Under the pieces are notes generated by a model. It had not been told where the DNA came from, did no database searches, and saw nothing but the letters and a program-made list of their open reading frames with translations. A program made the position numbers and the translations under genes. Positions 46,990 to 57,797 of a stretch of 64,000 nt of DNA are shown piece after piece. The stretch's first letter is position 1. Every line of letters starts with the position of its first letter. The DNA is from Cavia porcellus (taxonomy: Eukaryota; Chordata; Mammalia; Rodentia; Caviidae), in contig NW_026947486.1 in assembly GCF_034190915.1 (NCBI RefSeq), positions 105,197,312-105,261,311 of the forward strand, given 5' to 3'.

Positions 46990-47290
46990 AAATCATGTTT
47001 AAAACATCAGTGTAATAACATTAAGAGATGGGGCCTTTGAGAACTAATGAATCGTAAGGGTTTTGGCCTCACAAATGGAATCAGTGCCTACATAAAAGAG
47101 CTTGAGGGAACCAATCCATTCTTTTTATCCTTTACACAATATGAAGATGCAGAAAGATGAAACAACATTTGAAACAGAAACAGAGAGCAAAACTGCTGAT
47201 ACCCACGTCTTGGACTTACCAGCTTTAAGAACTATGATCAATAGATTTCTGCTGTTTATAAATGAGCCAGTCTAAGGTATTTTATTAGAG
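46990..47290 (+). repeat. MLT1-like LTR
   Basis: taagagatggggcctttgag, aatggaatcagtgcctacat, aaaagagcttgagggaacc, tcttggacttaccagcttta and ctgctgtttataaatgagcca follow the MLT1 LTR order. Confidence 0.8.
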
Positions 47291-47317
47291 AAGCTCAAGC
47301 TAAGGCATGTTCTTACT

Positions 47318-47475
47318 CACTATGTTATTATTATGAGCCTGGCACTGGACAGAATATTTCGATTGTTATGCCTTTTTTGCTTCTCATAGAAACCCTGAGA
47401 AAGATATGATTTCTATTTATCATGTTCATTCCATAGTAGAAACAACTGTGCGTCAAGAAAGACAGAAGAATGAGT
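47318..47475 (-). repeat. MIR SINE
   Basis: gagcctggcactggacagaa, tctcatagaaaccctgagaa, agatatgatttctatttatc in reverse MIR order. Moderately diverged. Confidence 0.5.
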
Positions 47476-47950
47476 GTGATCAAAGTATACAGAATCCACC
47501 AAAAAAGTATGCACATTCAGGAAAACAGAAATGCTACGATGTTTTCTCAACAGATAGTGTTAACCTCATGGTTGTAGTATCAACTAGTGACCTAACCAAT
47601 AGTAACAAAATGACAGAGGTGCAGTTATTTATTTTAGGAATTTTGGACAACTTTCCTGTGGTATTTCAAATGTCAGAATATTGGTGAAGTACTTTCAAGA
47701 TGGAGAAATGAGTTTGGAATACAGTCTCCAGTGCTCCTGACCATTTCATGGACTTTTGATAACTTGAAAAAACAAAATATAATGCATGATATGCATAAAG
47801 GGCAATCTAGCAGATCTCATAAAGCAAGTGATGCATCCTCGGTGATGGTACTGGAACAGTTCACATGTTCACTGCAGAAGACTGCTATACAATATGCACA
47901 TGAGACTGCAAAAAGCAGTACAAGTACATAGAGCATTCTTTAAAGAGCTA
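47476..47950. other. Unassigned DNA
   Basis: No gene or named repeat recognised. Frames at 47406-47931 lack motifs. Confidence 0.35.
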
Positions 47951-48300
47951 AGTGGAAAGCTTGCATCCCAAGACTGTTACATGCATTCAATAAGACCCAA
48001 GTGAATGGCACCAAGGCCGCACCCATCGCTGCTCTACCATCAAGGGAACCCAGGTACACAGTGCCTGAGGAGAACAGACCCTTCCCTTGCTACCGCCAGG
48101 AGTGAGGTGAATGGCATGGAAAAGCTTAGAAAGCAGAAGGAATGGCAGTGACACAGTAGTCAACATGGTTCCAACTAACTCATATGGGATATACAGGGGA
48201 GAGTAGTCATGTGAAAACTCTGAAATAACAGCAACAATATAAACCAACAGGTGACTGAGTCTTTCCGAGGAATAATGACTAGCTCAGGAAGAATCCAGAA
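47951..48300 (+). repeat. L1 5' region (second, long L1)
   Basis: A GC-richer sequence directly upstream of ORF1-like DNA, read as a 5' UTR by position. It lacks the ~50-bp array seen at 6671-7175. Confidence 0.4.
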
Positions 48301-49011
48301 CTCAACAGAAGGTAACTCTGAAGAACAGACTTTTCATACAGAGGCCTTGCTAATTGTGATATAGGTAAGTACCACAAAAGCTCACAAGGATTATCACAGA
48401 AAACAAAATAAAACAATTTTTCAATAGAAAATGACACAATGAAGAAGAAAAATGTAATCTCAGGCCTCCAGTCCATGCAGAACAAGTCCAGGAAACATCA
48501 ACAGAGAAGACAATGGAAGATATGCACCTGCATTTTCTGAAACATTAACAAATAAAGTAAAGAAATAAATCCATGAAACTCTGGAGGGAGAGATAGATAA
48601 AAAATAGATGATGACAGGAAGAGATGGAAATTGTAAATGATCAATATAGGAAAGAAAGAGAATGCATGAGACAGATTTAAAAAATATCCAGGAAATCAAA
48701 AAGTCCATCAAAAACTGGCAAAACCATTTGAATGAAACCTAAAGACACATTTTCTGAACTTGAAGAAAGGATCATGGCTAGACATCACCAAAGAAAAGAT
48801 CACATGAATATAATGAAATATCAGGAAGCAACAATTCAAAAGCTATAAGATGATGCAAAGGAAAATAACATAAGAATAGTTAGTGTCAATAGAAAAGTAG
48901 AAGCCAACACAAATGTCATTAAAAAAATCTATTTGCAGGGCCTGGGAATTTAGCTCAGCGGCATAAGCGCCTGCCTTGCAAGCAGGCAGTCGTGAGTTCG
49001 ATCCCTGGTAC

Positions 49012-49053
<42 letters not shown>

Positions 49054-49440
49054 TTAAAAAAATCTATTTGCAGAAATAATAGCAGAAAATTTTCCAAGCA
49101 TGAGAAAAGTACCTGACATACAGATAAGTGAGGCATATGGACACCAACTAAACATAACCAAAATAAATCTCCATCCACACGTATAATAATTAAGATTCCA
49201 GAAATTCTGCAAAACAACAGAACACTAAAATCTGCTAGAGAAAAAACAAATGGATCATCTATAAATAAAAAGCCATCAGAATCACAGCAGATTTCTCAGG
49301 ACAAACTCTCAAGTCAAGCAGAGCTTGAAGTGAAGTATTTTAAGTCCTGAAAAAAAAAAAAAAAAAAAAACTTCCAACTAAGACTGATGTAATCTGCAAA
49401 ACTATCTTTCAAAATTAATGGAGAAATAAAATACTTTCAC
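48300..49440 (+). pseudogene. L1/HAL1-like ORF1 remnant
   Basis: 48640-48790 encodes a charged helical stretch like that at 7800-7970. After the SINE, 49074-49440 matches the second half of an old-type ORF1 (gcagaaaattttccaagcat, gaaattctgcaaaacaacag, atttctcaggacaaactctc, ctatctttcaaaattaatgg). An A run lies at 49349-49371. All frames are broken. Confidence 0.65.
48939..49053 (+). repeat. ID-type SINE with 20-bp perfect target duplication
   Basis: It starts ggcctgggaatttagctcag. It has an intact A box (tagctcagcgg), an intact B box (gttcgatcc), a ctggtactg end and an A tail of about 33. The duplication ttaaaaaaatctatttgcag lies at 48919-48938 and 49054-49073, and its TT/AAAA start is the L1 endonuclease consensus. 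It is the youngest-looking insertion in the window. Confidence 0.97.
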
Positions 49441-49454
49441 AACAAAACATAAAG

Positions 49455-50600
49455 AAATTCATGACTGCCAAACCAACACTACAAAGGGTACTGAAAGATA
49501 TTCTAGACAGAGACAAAATAACCACAATTCCAAGAACAACAACAGAAAGAAACCACTAAGAAGGGCAGGCAATTAAGCAGAGAGGAAAAGTAGGTAACCA
49601 ACAGCAGAAAAATAACACGACACAGACAAACCAATACATATCAGTTATTATCACAAATGTAAACAGCATTAATTCAACAATCAAAAGAAACAGACTGGCA
49701 GAATGAATCAAGAAACAAGATCAAACAACATTCTGCATACAAGAAATATTTTTAACACAAAAATAAATTCATAAGTTAAAAGTCAAAGGATTAAATACAA
49801 TACTTCATGCGACTGTAACCCAGAAAAAGCAGGGGTAGCTATTGTCTGCAGACAGTGTGAATTTCAAACCAAGAATGATCATAAGAGATTAAAGAAAGTC
49901 ACTACATACTTATTGGGGTAAAAATTTAAGAAGTGTTAACAATCGTAAATATATATGCACCATGACAAAGAAAACTGATAAAATTCATGACTACCAAACA
50001 AACAATACAAAGGGCAGGAAAGATATTCCAGACAGAGATAAAAATGATCACACCTCCCAGAAGAACAACAGAAAGAAAACTCCAACCAGGGCAAGCAATA
50101 AAACACAGGAGAAAATTAGGGAACCAACAGCAGGAAAATAATATGAAGAATTTAAGCCAATAAATATCAGTTATGATCATCAGTATAAATGGCCTCAGAT
50201 CATCAATCAAAAGAACCAGACTGGCAGAATGAATAAAAAATCAACAATATCCTGTATAACACATTTAACTAAAAAAGAAATTCATAGACTGAAAGTCAAA
50301 GTATGAAAAACAATCCTCCATGTGACAGGAACCCAAAAAAAGCTGGGGTAGCTATTCTGCTTACAGACAACGTGAACTTCAAACCAAGAGTGATCAAAAG
50401 AGATAAAAGAGATCTCTCCATACTTGTTAGGGGAAAACTTTAAGAAGAAAGCATAGCAATCATAAATATGTATGCACCAAATATGGGAGCACTCAATTCT
50501 ATAAGAAAATTATTAATAGACATGAAAAATCAAAAGTTTTGCAATAACAGAATTGTAATGAGAGACATTAATACCCTACTGTCACAAATATATCAACCAC
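49455..50600 (+). pseudogene. L1 ORF2 endonuclease region, tandemly duplicated
   Basis: Two tandem copies of the ORF1/ORF2 junction and N-terminal endonuclease region lie at about 49455-49962 and 49983-50478. Both show attcatgactrccaaac, then cagttattatcacaaatgta-type, then agactggcagaatgaat, then gctggggtagctattct-type and atgcacc landmarks. The apurinic-type endonuclease normally nicks target DNA; here both copies are broken by stops. 50480-50600 continues the domain once. Confidence 0.75.
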
Positions 50601-51210
50601 CATGAGTCAGCACGCAGTGGGAGAGAACTAAGCCTCACAAGATGATACCCCCTGGAAACTAGCACCATGTGTGGCCTGCTGCCAGAGTGGGGATAGCGAC
50701 TCTCAAGCCTCTCTCCATGAGTCAGCACCATTAATGGACTTCAGGGTGAATCAGACCTCACCAGGAAGTGATGCCCGCCGAGAAACTATATCATTTACAT
50801 TGTTTTCTTAGATTGGGTTTTATTCTTTTTTGTTTTGCTTGAGTATGTTAAGTCTGATAGCATGAGCAGCTATTTGAAAGATAGCAAAACATATTATGGT
50901 AACCACTTTGGATTTACTATTAGCTTATTTTGAAGTTCTTTATTGCATGCATTGTTTTGATTTATTGTTCCTATTCTATTTTGTTGTGTTCAGTTTTTAC
51001 TATGTCTGAAGGTATCTACAACTATCTTGAAGACAACAACATGCATTATGGTAAGTATTGCTGATTCTGTAAGGTTTTGAAGTCTTGTAACACTTATAGT
51101 GTTTTTTATTGGCTTTATTCAGTTTTATTTTCTTTGGTCATATCCTCTTTAAAACAAAAACTAAAACAAAAAACTAACGAAGCAAACAACAACAAAAAAC
51201 AAATAAATCA
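50601..51210 (+). repeat. Insertion in L1: unknown 5' part plus 'repeat A' copy 2
   Basis: 50602-50790 contains a catgagtcagcac start repeated at about 50603 and 50718 and matches nothing I know. 50790-51205 has the ~150-bp module twice (ATTATGGTA near 50893 and 51044) and ends in an A-rich tail. The host L1 resumes with agaaatagcagaaatgaacc near 51232. Confidence 0.65.
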
Positions 51211-51219
51211 ATGAGATAA

Positions 51220-52580
51220 AAAAAATCTGCAAAGAAATAGCAGAAATGAACCTGTGAACATGTAGAGTTAGTAGATATTTACATAGTGTTCCACCCAACA
51301 ACATCATAATCCACATTCTTCTCAGGGGCCTATTGGACATTCTCTAAAATAGACAATATGCTAGCCCACAGAAAATGCTTAAGTAAATGCAAAGGAGTTG
51401 AAATTATTCCATGTTTGTTTCTGAGCATATTGCAATAAAATTGGAAATCAATGGCAAAAGAAAACACAAAAATAGCTGAGAATATAGCTCAGCAGCATAA
51501 GTACCTGCTCGGCAAGTGCAAGGCCCTAAGTTCAATTCACAGTCCACAAAGAAATAAGGAAAAAAAAAAAAAGAAAGAAAAAAGACAAAGAAACCACAAG
51601 CATTCCATAAACACATCAAATTTAAATAACAACCTCCTGAACATCCAATGAGTCACGGATAAAATCAAAGAAACAATTAAAAATATGTAGATATAACATA
51701 CCAAAACATGTGGGACACAATGAAAGCTGTCCTCTGAGGGTAATTTATAGACGTGAATTCTCATATCAGGAAAACAGAATGAACACATAAAAATAACCTA
51801 ATATTATATCTCAAACTTCTGGAAAAAGAAGAACAAATCAAGCCTGAAGCACATAGAAGGAAATATATTGTAAATATCACAGCAGAAATTAACACAATTC
51901 AGACTAAGAAAACAATACAAAGAATTAATGAATTAAAGAGTCTGTTCTTTGAAAGAATAAAGTTGATAAACCATTAGTCAATCTTATTAAAAATAAAGAC
52001 TCAAATTCATGCAATGAGGAATGAAAAGGGTACAATTACTACAGATATTGTGGAGATGCAGAAGTTCACCAGCACCTACTTTGAAAATCTTTAAGCTCAT
52101 AGGATGGAAAACATGGAACAAATGGACAGATTCCTAGATATGTAGGAATTACCAAAGCTGAATCAAGAAGATATAAAAATTCTGAATAACCCAACGTCAG
52201 TTAATGAAACTGAAAATGTAATTTAAAATTTACCAACAAAGAAAATCCCAGGTCCTGATGGAGTCACTGCTGAATTCTACAAGAAATTTCGGGAAGATTT
52301 AATATTCATACTCCTCAAACTCTTTAAATAAGTTGAAAGGGAAGCAATATTCCCTAATTGATTTTTGGAGACAAGTATTACCCTAAAAGCAAAACCAAAG
52401 ACCGAAACAAAAAGGAAAACTACAGGCCAATGTTCCTACTGAACACAGATGCAAAAATCCTTACTAAGAAACTAGCAAACAGAACGCAGCAAATCATCAA
52501 GATGATACACCATGACCAAATGACCAAATAGGTTTACACCCCGAATGTAGGGATAATTCAATATATACAAATCAATAATT
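51220..52580 (+). pseudogene. L1 ORF2 linker and start of reverse transcriptase
   Basis: ttccacccaacaacatcata, cacattcttctcaggggcct, then catgtgggacacaatgaaag, then ctttgaaagaataaagttga, then accaacaaagaaaatcccag and gtcctgatggagtcactgct. This is the usual ORF2 order with multiple stops. An ID SINE interrupts it. Confidence 0.85.
51472..51560 (+). repeat. ID-type SINE in L1
   Basis: agctgagaatatagctcag, cagcataagtacctgctcgg, gttcaattcacagtcc and an A-rich tail to 51580. Diverged. Confidence 0.8.
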
Positions 52581-53031
52581 GCCATACACAAGACCATCAG
52601 AGCCAAAGAAAAAAATGACATATTTCAACGGATACAAAAAAGCTTTTGACAAACTCCAAAACTCATTCATAAAAATAACACTACAGAAAATCAGAATAGA
52701 TTGTTTTTATCTCAACCTGAGAAAAGCCATCTGTGACAAACCAATAGCCAAAATCATACTAAATGGGCAAAAATTGAAAGATTTCACTCTAAGATCAGGA
52801 ACAAGAAAAGGATATTCAATATCACCACCCCTATTGAATATAGTTCTGAACATTCTAGCCAGAGAAATTAGACAAGGGAGAGGAAAAAGATTGAGAGGAA
52901 CGAAAGAAGTTAAACTGTTATTATTTTCAGATGACATGATACTTTATGTAGAAAATCCCCAAAACACCAAAAGACTTCTAGATTTACTTTCCAAATGCAT
53001 TAGCATAGGTAAATACAAAGTCAACACTTAA
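52579..53031 (+). pseudogene. L1 ORF2 reverse-transcriptase palm fragment
   Basis: This is the longest open LINE frame here (150 codons). It contains YKKAFDKLQNSFIK, then [18 protein letters not shown], then SGTRKGYSISPPLLNIVLNI, then LLLFSDDMILYVENP, which holds the active-site block with SDD where active L1s carry ADD. The palm and its metal-binding aspartates are visible, but the frame is bounded by stops and cannot produce a full ORF2 protein. Confidence 0.9.
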
Positions 53032-54760
53032 AAATCAATAGCATTCCTGTACACAAACAACAAACCCACAGATAGAGAAATTAGAGAAACCACATCTTTC
53101 ACAGTACCATCCAACAAAGGAAATACTTAGCATCAATCTAACAAAGTAAGTAATTGCTGTATTTATTGAAAATTGCAGGACTTAGAAAAAGGACATCCAA
53201 AAAGATATCAGAAAAAAGAAAGATATCCATTGCTCATGGATAGAGAGAATCAACATAGTGAAAATGAACATACTCTCAAATTGGTATACAGATTTAATGC
53301 AATCCTGATCAAAATACCATTAGCATACCTCACAGAACTAGAGTAAATATTCTTAAAGTTCATCTGGAACTGGAAGACACCTAGAAAAGCTAGAGCAACC
53401 CTGGGCAACAAAGGCAAGGCAGGAAACATTGTAATCATTGACTTGAAACTATACTATAAAACTACTATGGCAAAATCAGCATAGTATAGGCAAAAAGCAG
53501 ACATAAGGATCAATGAATACATTAGAAGTAGACAGAAGTACAAACACATTCAGTCACCTTATCTTTGACAAAAGGACAAAACATGTTCATTGGAAGAAAG
53601 ACAACCTCTTTAATAAATAGAGCTGAAAAAACTGGCTTTCCATGTGCCTAAGACTAAAACTAGACCTTTGTCTGTCACCATGCACTAAACAAAAGTCAAA
53701 ATGGATCAAGCATCTAAATATTGAAACAGAAATAGTAAATCTAATGGAAGAGAAATTAGGTAGAAATCTTGAAAATGTAGGTGTCAGAAGAGAATTCATG
53801 AGCAGAATCTAAACAACACGGGAAACACCTCAAAGAATCAACAACTGTAATCTCATCTTATTAAAAAGCTTTTACACCCCAAAGAAATCATGAGTAGATT
53901 GAGAAGAAAATCCAGGTTAGGAAAAAATTTAGCCAACTATCCTTCAGACAAAGGACTTGTATCTAGAACATACAAAGAACTGAAAAAATTCAGATCCTCC
54001 TCAAATTCAAAGAATTCCAAAAAATGAGTATTCAAGACTAATACACACTTCTCAGATGAAGAAACATAAGTGGAAGATAGATATATGAAAAAATATTCAA
54101 TATCATTAACCATTTGTAAAATGTAAATTAAAACACACCTGAGAGTTCATGTCACCCCTAAAAGAATGGTTATCATCAAGAAATCAACCCATAACAAATG
54201 CTAGCAGGGCTGTGAGGAAGATACCTTTCTCTGCTGTTGATGGGACTATAGACTGGTACAGCCATAGTGGAAATCAGTGTGGAGATTCCTCAAAAAACTA
54301 ACACTAGAGTCCACCCAGCTTCCATTTCTAAATACTTTTATTTTTTTTGTTGGTGATGTTATCATTCTTTTTTTATTTTTTAAAGCAAAACATAAAGAAG
54401 AGCAGAAATGATACAAAATTTCAAAAAACCAGTAAGAAATCAATGCTAGTTGATATATTACATATTGTTATCTTAGTATTTTTCCAGGTGAATTAAGAAT
54501 GTCATACCACAGTGATATATGTGCATCCATGTTTATAGCGGCACAATTTGTAGTAGCGAAATCTAGGAAACAATTCAAATGTCCGTCAATGAGAAATGAA
54601 TTAAAAATATCTGGTATTTTTATGCAATAGAGTAGGAGTATTACTGAGCTATAAAGAGGGATAAACGTGAGGCTTTTTAGGTAAATGGATACAACTTGAA
54701 TCCATGCTAGTAAGTGAAATAAACCAGACCCACGTCTACATCATGTTGATTCCCTAGTGT
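53032..54760 (+). pseudogene. L1 ORF2 C-terminal remnant
   Basis: It runs from acaaacaacaaacccacaga through gatatccattgctcatggat, gcaaaatcagcatagtatag, ttatctttgacaaaaggac and the late Cys-region segment near 54200. 'Repeat B' interrupts it at 54335-54475, and then gtgatatatgtgcatccatg resumes. It is broken in every frame. Confidence 0.88.
54367..54475 (-). repeat. 'Repeat B' copy 2
   Basis: Its T-rich left edge (ttttttattttttaaagc) and agcagaaatgatacaaaatt, then caatgctagttgatatatta, mirror copies 1 and 3. It is embedded in L1 ORF2, with about 30 bp of T-rich sequence at 54335-54366 of unclear origin. Confidence 0.7.
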
Positions 54761-54930
54761 GACAAACTGAAAAATAAAAAAATAGCCAAAACCTACAATA
54801 GATATTGTAAAGGAGAATGAAATAGTTCAAAGGTAAAGAATAACTGAGATGGGTGAAAAGGTAAAAGAAAGAAGGAAAAAAGTACAATATTATAGTTGAT
54901 ACACTATGTTAACCTGAGAAGTTCAGAAGT
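54761..54930 (+). repeat. L1 3' UTR
   Basis: Purine-rich sequence (aggtaaaagaaagaaggaaa) after the ORF2 end. No frame. Confidence 0.5.
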
Positions 54931-55004
54931 TTAACTAAGACACTCAGCAAGGAATCAGGGTACTTACATTGTAAACTTCCTCATCCTGTGCAAGAGGAGG
55001 GAAA

Positions 55005-55208
55005 AGAGACTTGCCCTTCCCCCTTTTGCTCTTGTTGCTTTGCTGTCTTCTGCTGCTTTGAATTGTTGCCCGTCACCATGCCACCCTGCCTTGTTGCCAA
55101 CTGATTATGGACTGAAACCTCCATAAACTGTGAGCTAAATAAACCTTTCCTTCCTTAATTTAGGGTGTCAGGTATTTTGTCCCAGCAACGACAAAAAAAA
55201 AAAATTAA
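55005..55208 (+). repeat. MaLR-type LTR 3' end
   Basis: cgtcaccatgccaccctgcc, gactgaaacctccataaact, gtgagctaaataaacctttc, tagggtgtcaggtattttgt and cccagcaacgaca. It carries a polyadenylation-like aataaa. Confidence 0.75.
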
Positions 55209-55250
55209 CCAAGATATACTTATGTGTACGAAAGATAGCTAAGGTAATTA

Positions 55251-55680
55251 TGTTAGGCTAAACCAAAGCACAACTGAGACCACTGAGGCAGGCAAAGTTG
55301 AAGCAACATGCGAGGGCTTTATTGTCAACCAGGTGTGGTTGGGCCAAAGGCAAACAGACCATTGTCCCTGAGCAAGGGGTGAGGGCATGTTGTTATAGGG
55401 GAGTTTAGGTAGAGGAGGGAGTTATTGCTGAGTGGGGTCCAAAATTTGGGGTCTGAGTAAGGGCTCTAAGACTAAGTGATAGACAGGGTGCAGGGAATGC
55501 TAGCAGGCACAGTGTGTCTCTTCTGGTTTTTAGTGGAACCAGCTCTTTTTGGGTTGATCATGTGGAGACAGCTGCCTGCTTCCTGTTGAATGCCACGACC
55601 CCATAAGGTGCAAATAACAGATCTGTTTTGGGGAGATTTTTCTCTCCTAGTTGGCGGAGATCTTATTCAGAGACCTGACA
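55251..55680 (-). repeat. Solo retroviral LTR with 5-bp target duplication
   Basis: 430 bp. On the - strand it starts tgtcaggtctctgaataaga and ends ggtttagcctaaca, so it has the TG...CA ends and an imperfect TGTTAGG/CCTGACA inverted repeat. A caataaagccctcgcatg block is the polyadenylation signal. The duplication aatta sits at 55246-55250 and 55681-55685. No internal viral sequence flanks it, so it is a solo LTR. The start resembles class I (ERV1-type) LTRs, but the subfamily is unknown. Confidence 0.85.
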
Positions 55681-55689
55681 AATTATATT

Positions 55690-56585
55690 ACTTATTTATC
55701 TTAGTTCATTGAAAAAAATGGTTTGTGATTATGCTGTTTGATCAATTATGCAAGTCTATGTCTTATAATATGAGCCACTAATTTTTTGAGGATAATAATA
55801 TGTGATGTATTAGGCATTGTCAATTTCCTATCATCCTGTTTTTGAAATTCTGTAATTTATTTTTATTGCTTTTTCCCCTTTAAACTAAAATTTAAAAAAT
55901 AAGATCTTGATTGAAGAATACATTTTATGAGTGGTTTCAATACATGGTAGGCGAGGATGAGGAGTTTGTGAGGAAGTGTATGGTCTGGTGAAGCACAATT
56001 TAAGCTAAATGGAACAATAAACCAACATAATTTTATTTACTGGGCACCAGAATATCCTATCATGCATGCGAGCAAAGCAGTCGGTTTACTGGAAGACAGT
56101 GTCTGTCTGGAGTGTCAGTAAGAGGATTATTTTATAGGACCATTTTTCTTGAAGGCACTGTTGCAGGCCAAGCATACCTAGACGTGCTACACAAATCCGT
56201 ATTACCTGCCACACATGAACTTCAGGGGAATGATGTCTAGAAGCTAATAGCCACCCCTTTGGGCACCTCTTGTAATTTCAGAGACCGAAAGTAACATGTA
56301 TTAATCTCATGATGCCCACTAAATTGAATATTAAAACATTTATATGTTTTTCTTTTCAAAGTGTGGAAGACTCTGTATTATATGCTCTGAAACTCTTCAA
56401 GAAGTGAAATGAGGGACAAGCATGTGACAAGAGTGTGATGGAGAGAGAAAAAGATAAATGTATGTTATGCTTGAGTATGAAACTGCCAAAACGAACCTTA
56501 TTAATTTGTATAGCCAACATGCACTAATAAAAAATAGTGTGGATAAAGGAAAATGCTTTCCTTAAGATCATATATCTAATCAATG
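55690..56585. other. Unassigned DNA
   Basis: No gene recognised. 56490-56540 (gccaaaacgaaccttattaa, then gccaacatgcactaataaaa) looks like a repeat 3' end that I cannot name. Confidence 0.35.
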
Positions 56586-56589
56586 ATGG

Positions 56590-57797
56590 AAAAAGAAGAA
56601 AATGGTAAAATTCAGGCGGACACACAAAAGACCCAGAATAACCAAAGCAATCCTAAGAAAAAAGAAGTAAGCTAGAGATATCATAATATCCGGCCAAGAC
56701 TTAGTATAAAGCTATGGTAACTGAAAGTGTAATTCTTGCATTAAAAACCAATATATAGACAAAAGATGCGGAATAGAAAACCTCAGAATTAATCAATGTA
56801 CATGCAGTCAACTTATTTTTTGCCTAAAATGTCAATAGCATATATCAGAGAAAGAGCAGTCCATTAAAGAAATAACACTGGCAAAACTGGATATATATAC
56901 ACAGAAGAATGAATCCAGATCCCTTGTTCTTACTGTACATAAAAATCAGTTGGAAATGGATCAAAGACCTAAATGAAAAACCTTAAAGCAATGAAAGTTC
57001 TGTAAAAAATAAGGAAATAATCAAAACTTTACTATAAGCAAACACTTTTTTCTTTTGCAGTAAGACTCTATAAGCAACAAAATTTAAAAATAAATAGATG
57101 GGATTATATCAAACTGCAAAACTCCTGTAGAGCAAAGGGGGCCAGAAATAGAGAGAAGGGACAAGGGAAAGCTATAAAATAGATTATACTTTAAGCTATT
57201 TATCTACAAGAGAATGTTACCCAGAATATATAAAGAACTCAAAAAACACCACAAAACCAAAAGTGCATTTCAAACGTAGATGAAGATCTGAATAGATACC
57301 TCTCAAGAGAAAATGTGCAAGTGGCCAACAGGTGTATGCAAAGATGCCCAGAATCATTAACTAACGGAGAAAACAAATCAAAATCACAGTGTGACATTAT
57401 CTCATCTCAGCTCGAATATCTATTATAAAAACTTCAAAAATAATGAATTCTAGTAAAGACGCAGAGATACATTGTTGATGAAAGTGTAAGTTATTAGGAC
57501 CATTATGGAAAAAAGCAGTAATAAAGATTCCCTAAATAATTGAAAATGGAATACCATATGATCCAGTAATCCTGGTACTGGGTATAGTTCCAAAGGAAAT
57601 GAAATCAATGTATTAAAGAGACAAATACACGCTCATATTTATTACAGCCAACATATGGAATCAACGATGGTATCCAACAATGGATAAAGAGTATGGAAAT
57701 CGTGATATACATATACAATGGAATATTATTCATCCATGCATAAAAAAGAATGAAATCCTGTCATTTGCCACAACACAGATGGAACTGTAAGTCATTA
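56590..57797 (+). pseudogene. Old L1 ORF2 C-terminal part
   Basis: acacaaaagacccagaataa, ataagctatggtaactgaaa-type, agatgggattatatcaaact, tatccaacaatggataaaga and aatggaatattattcatcca are in the right order for ORF2 after the palm. Heavily mutated. It continues at 58341 past the mariner. Confidence 0.75.

Noticed and set aside
48939..49017. A functional tRNA gene (A and B boxes present)
   Set aside because: The body lacks a proper cloverleaf 3' half, is followed by a long A tail and is flanked by a target duplication, so it is an ID SINE.
54700..55208. Possible gene end (aataaa signal followed by A run)
   Set aside because: The signal belongs to a MaLR LTR 3' end whose block order is recognisable, and no coding sequence precedes it except a dead L1.
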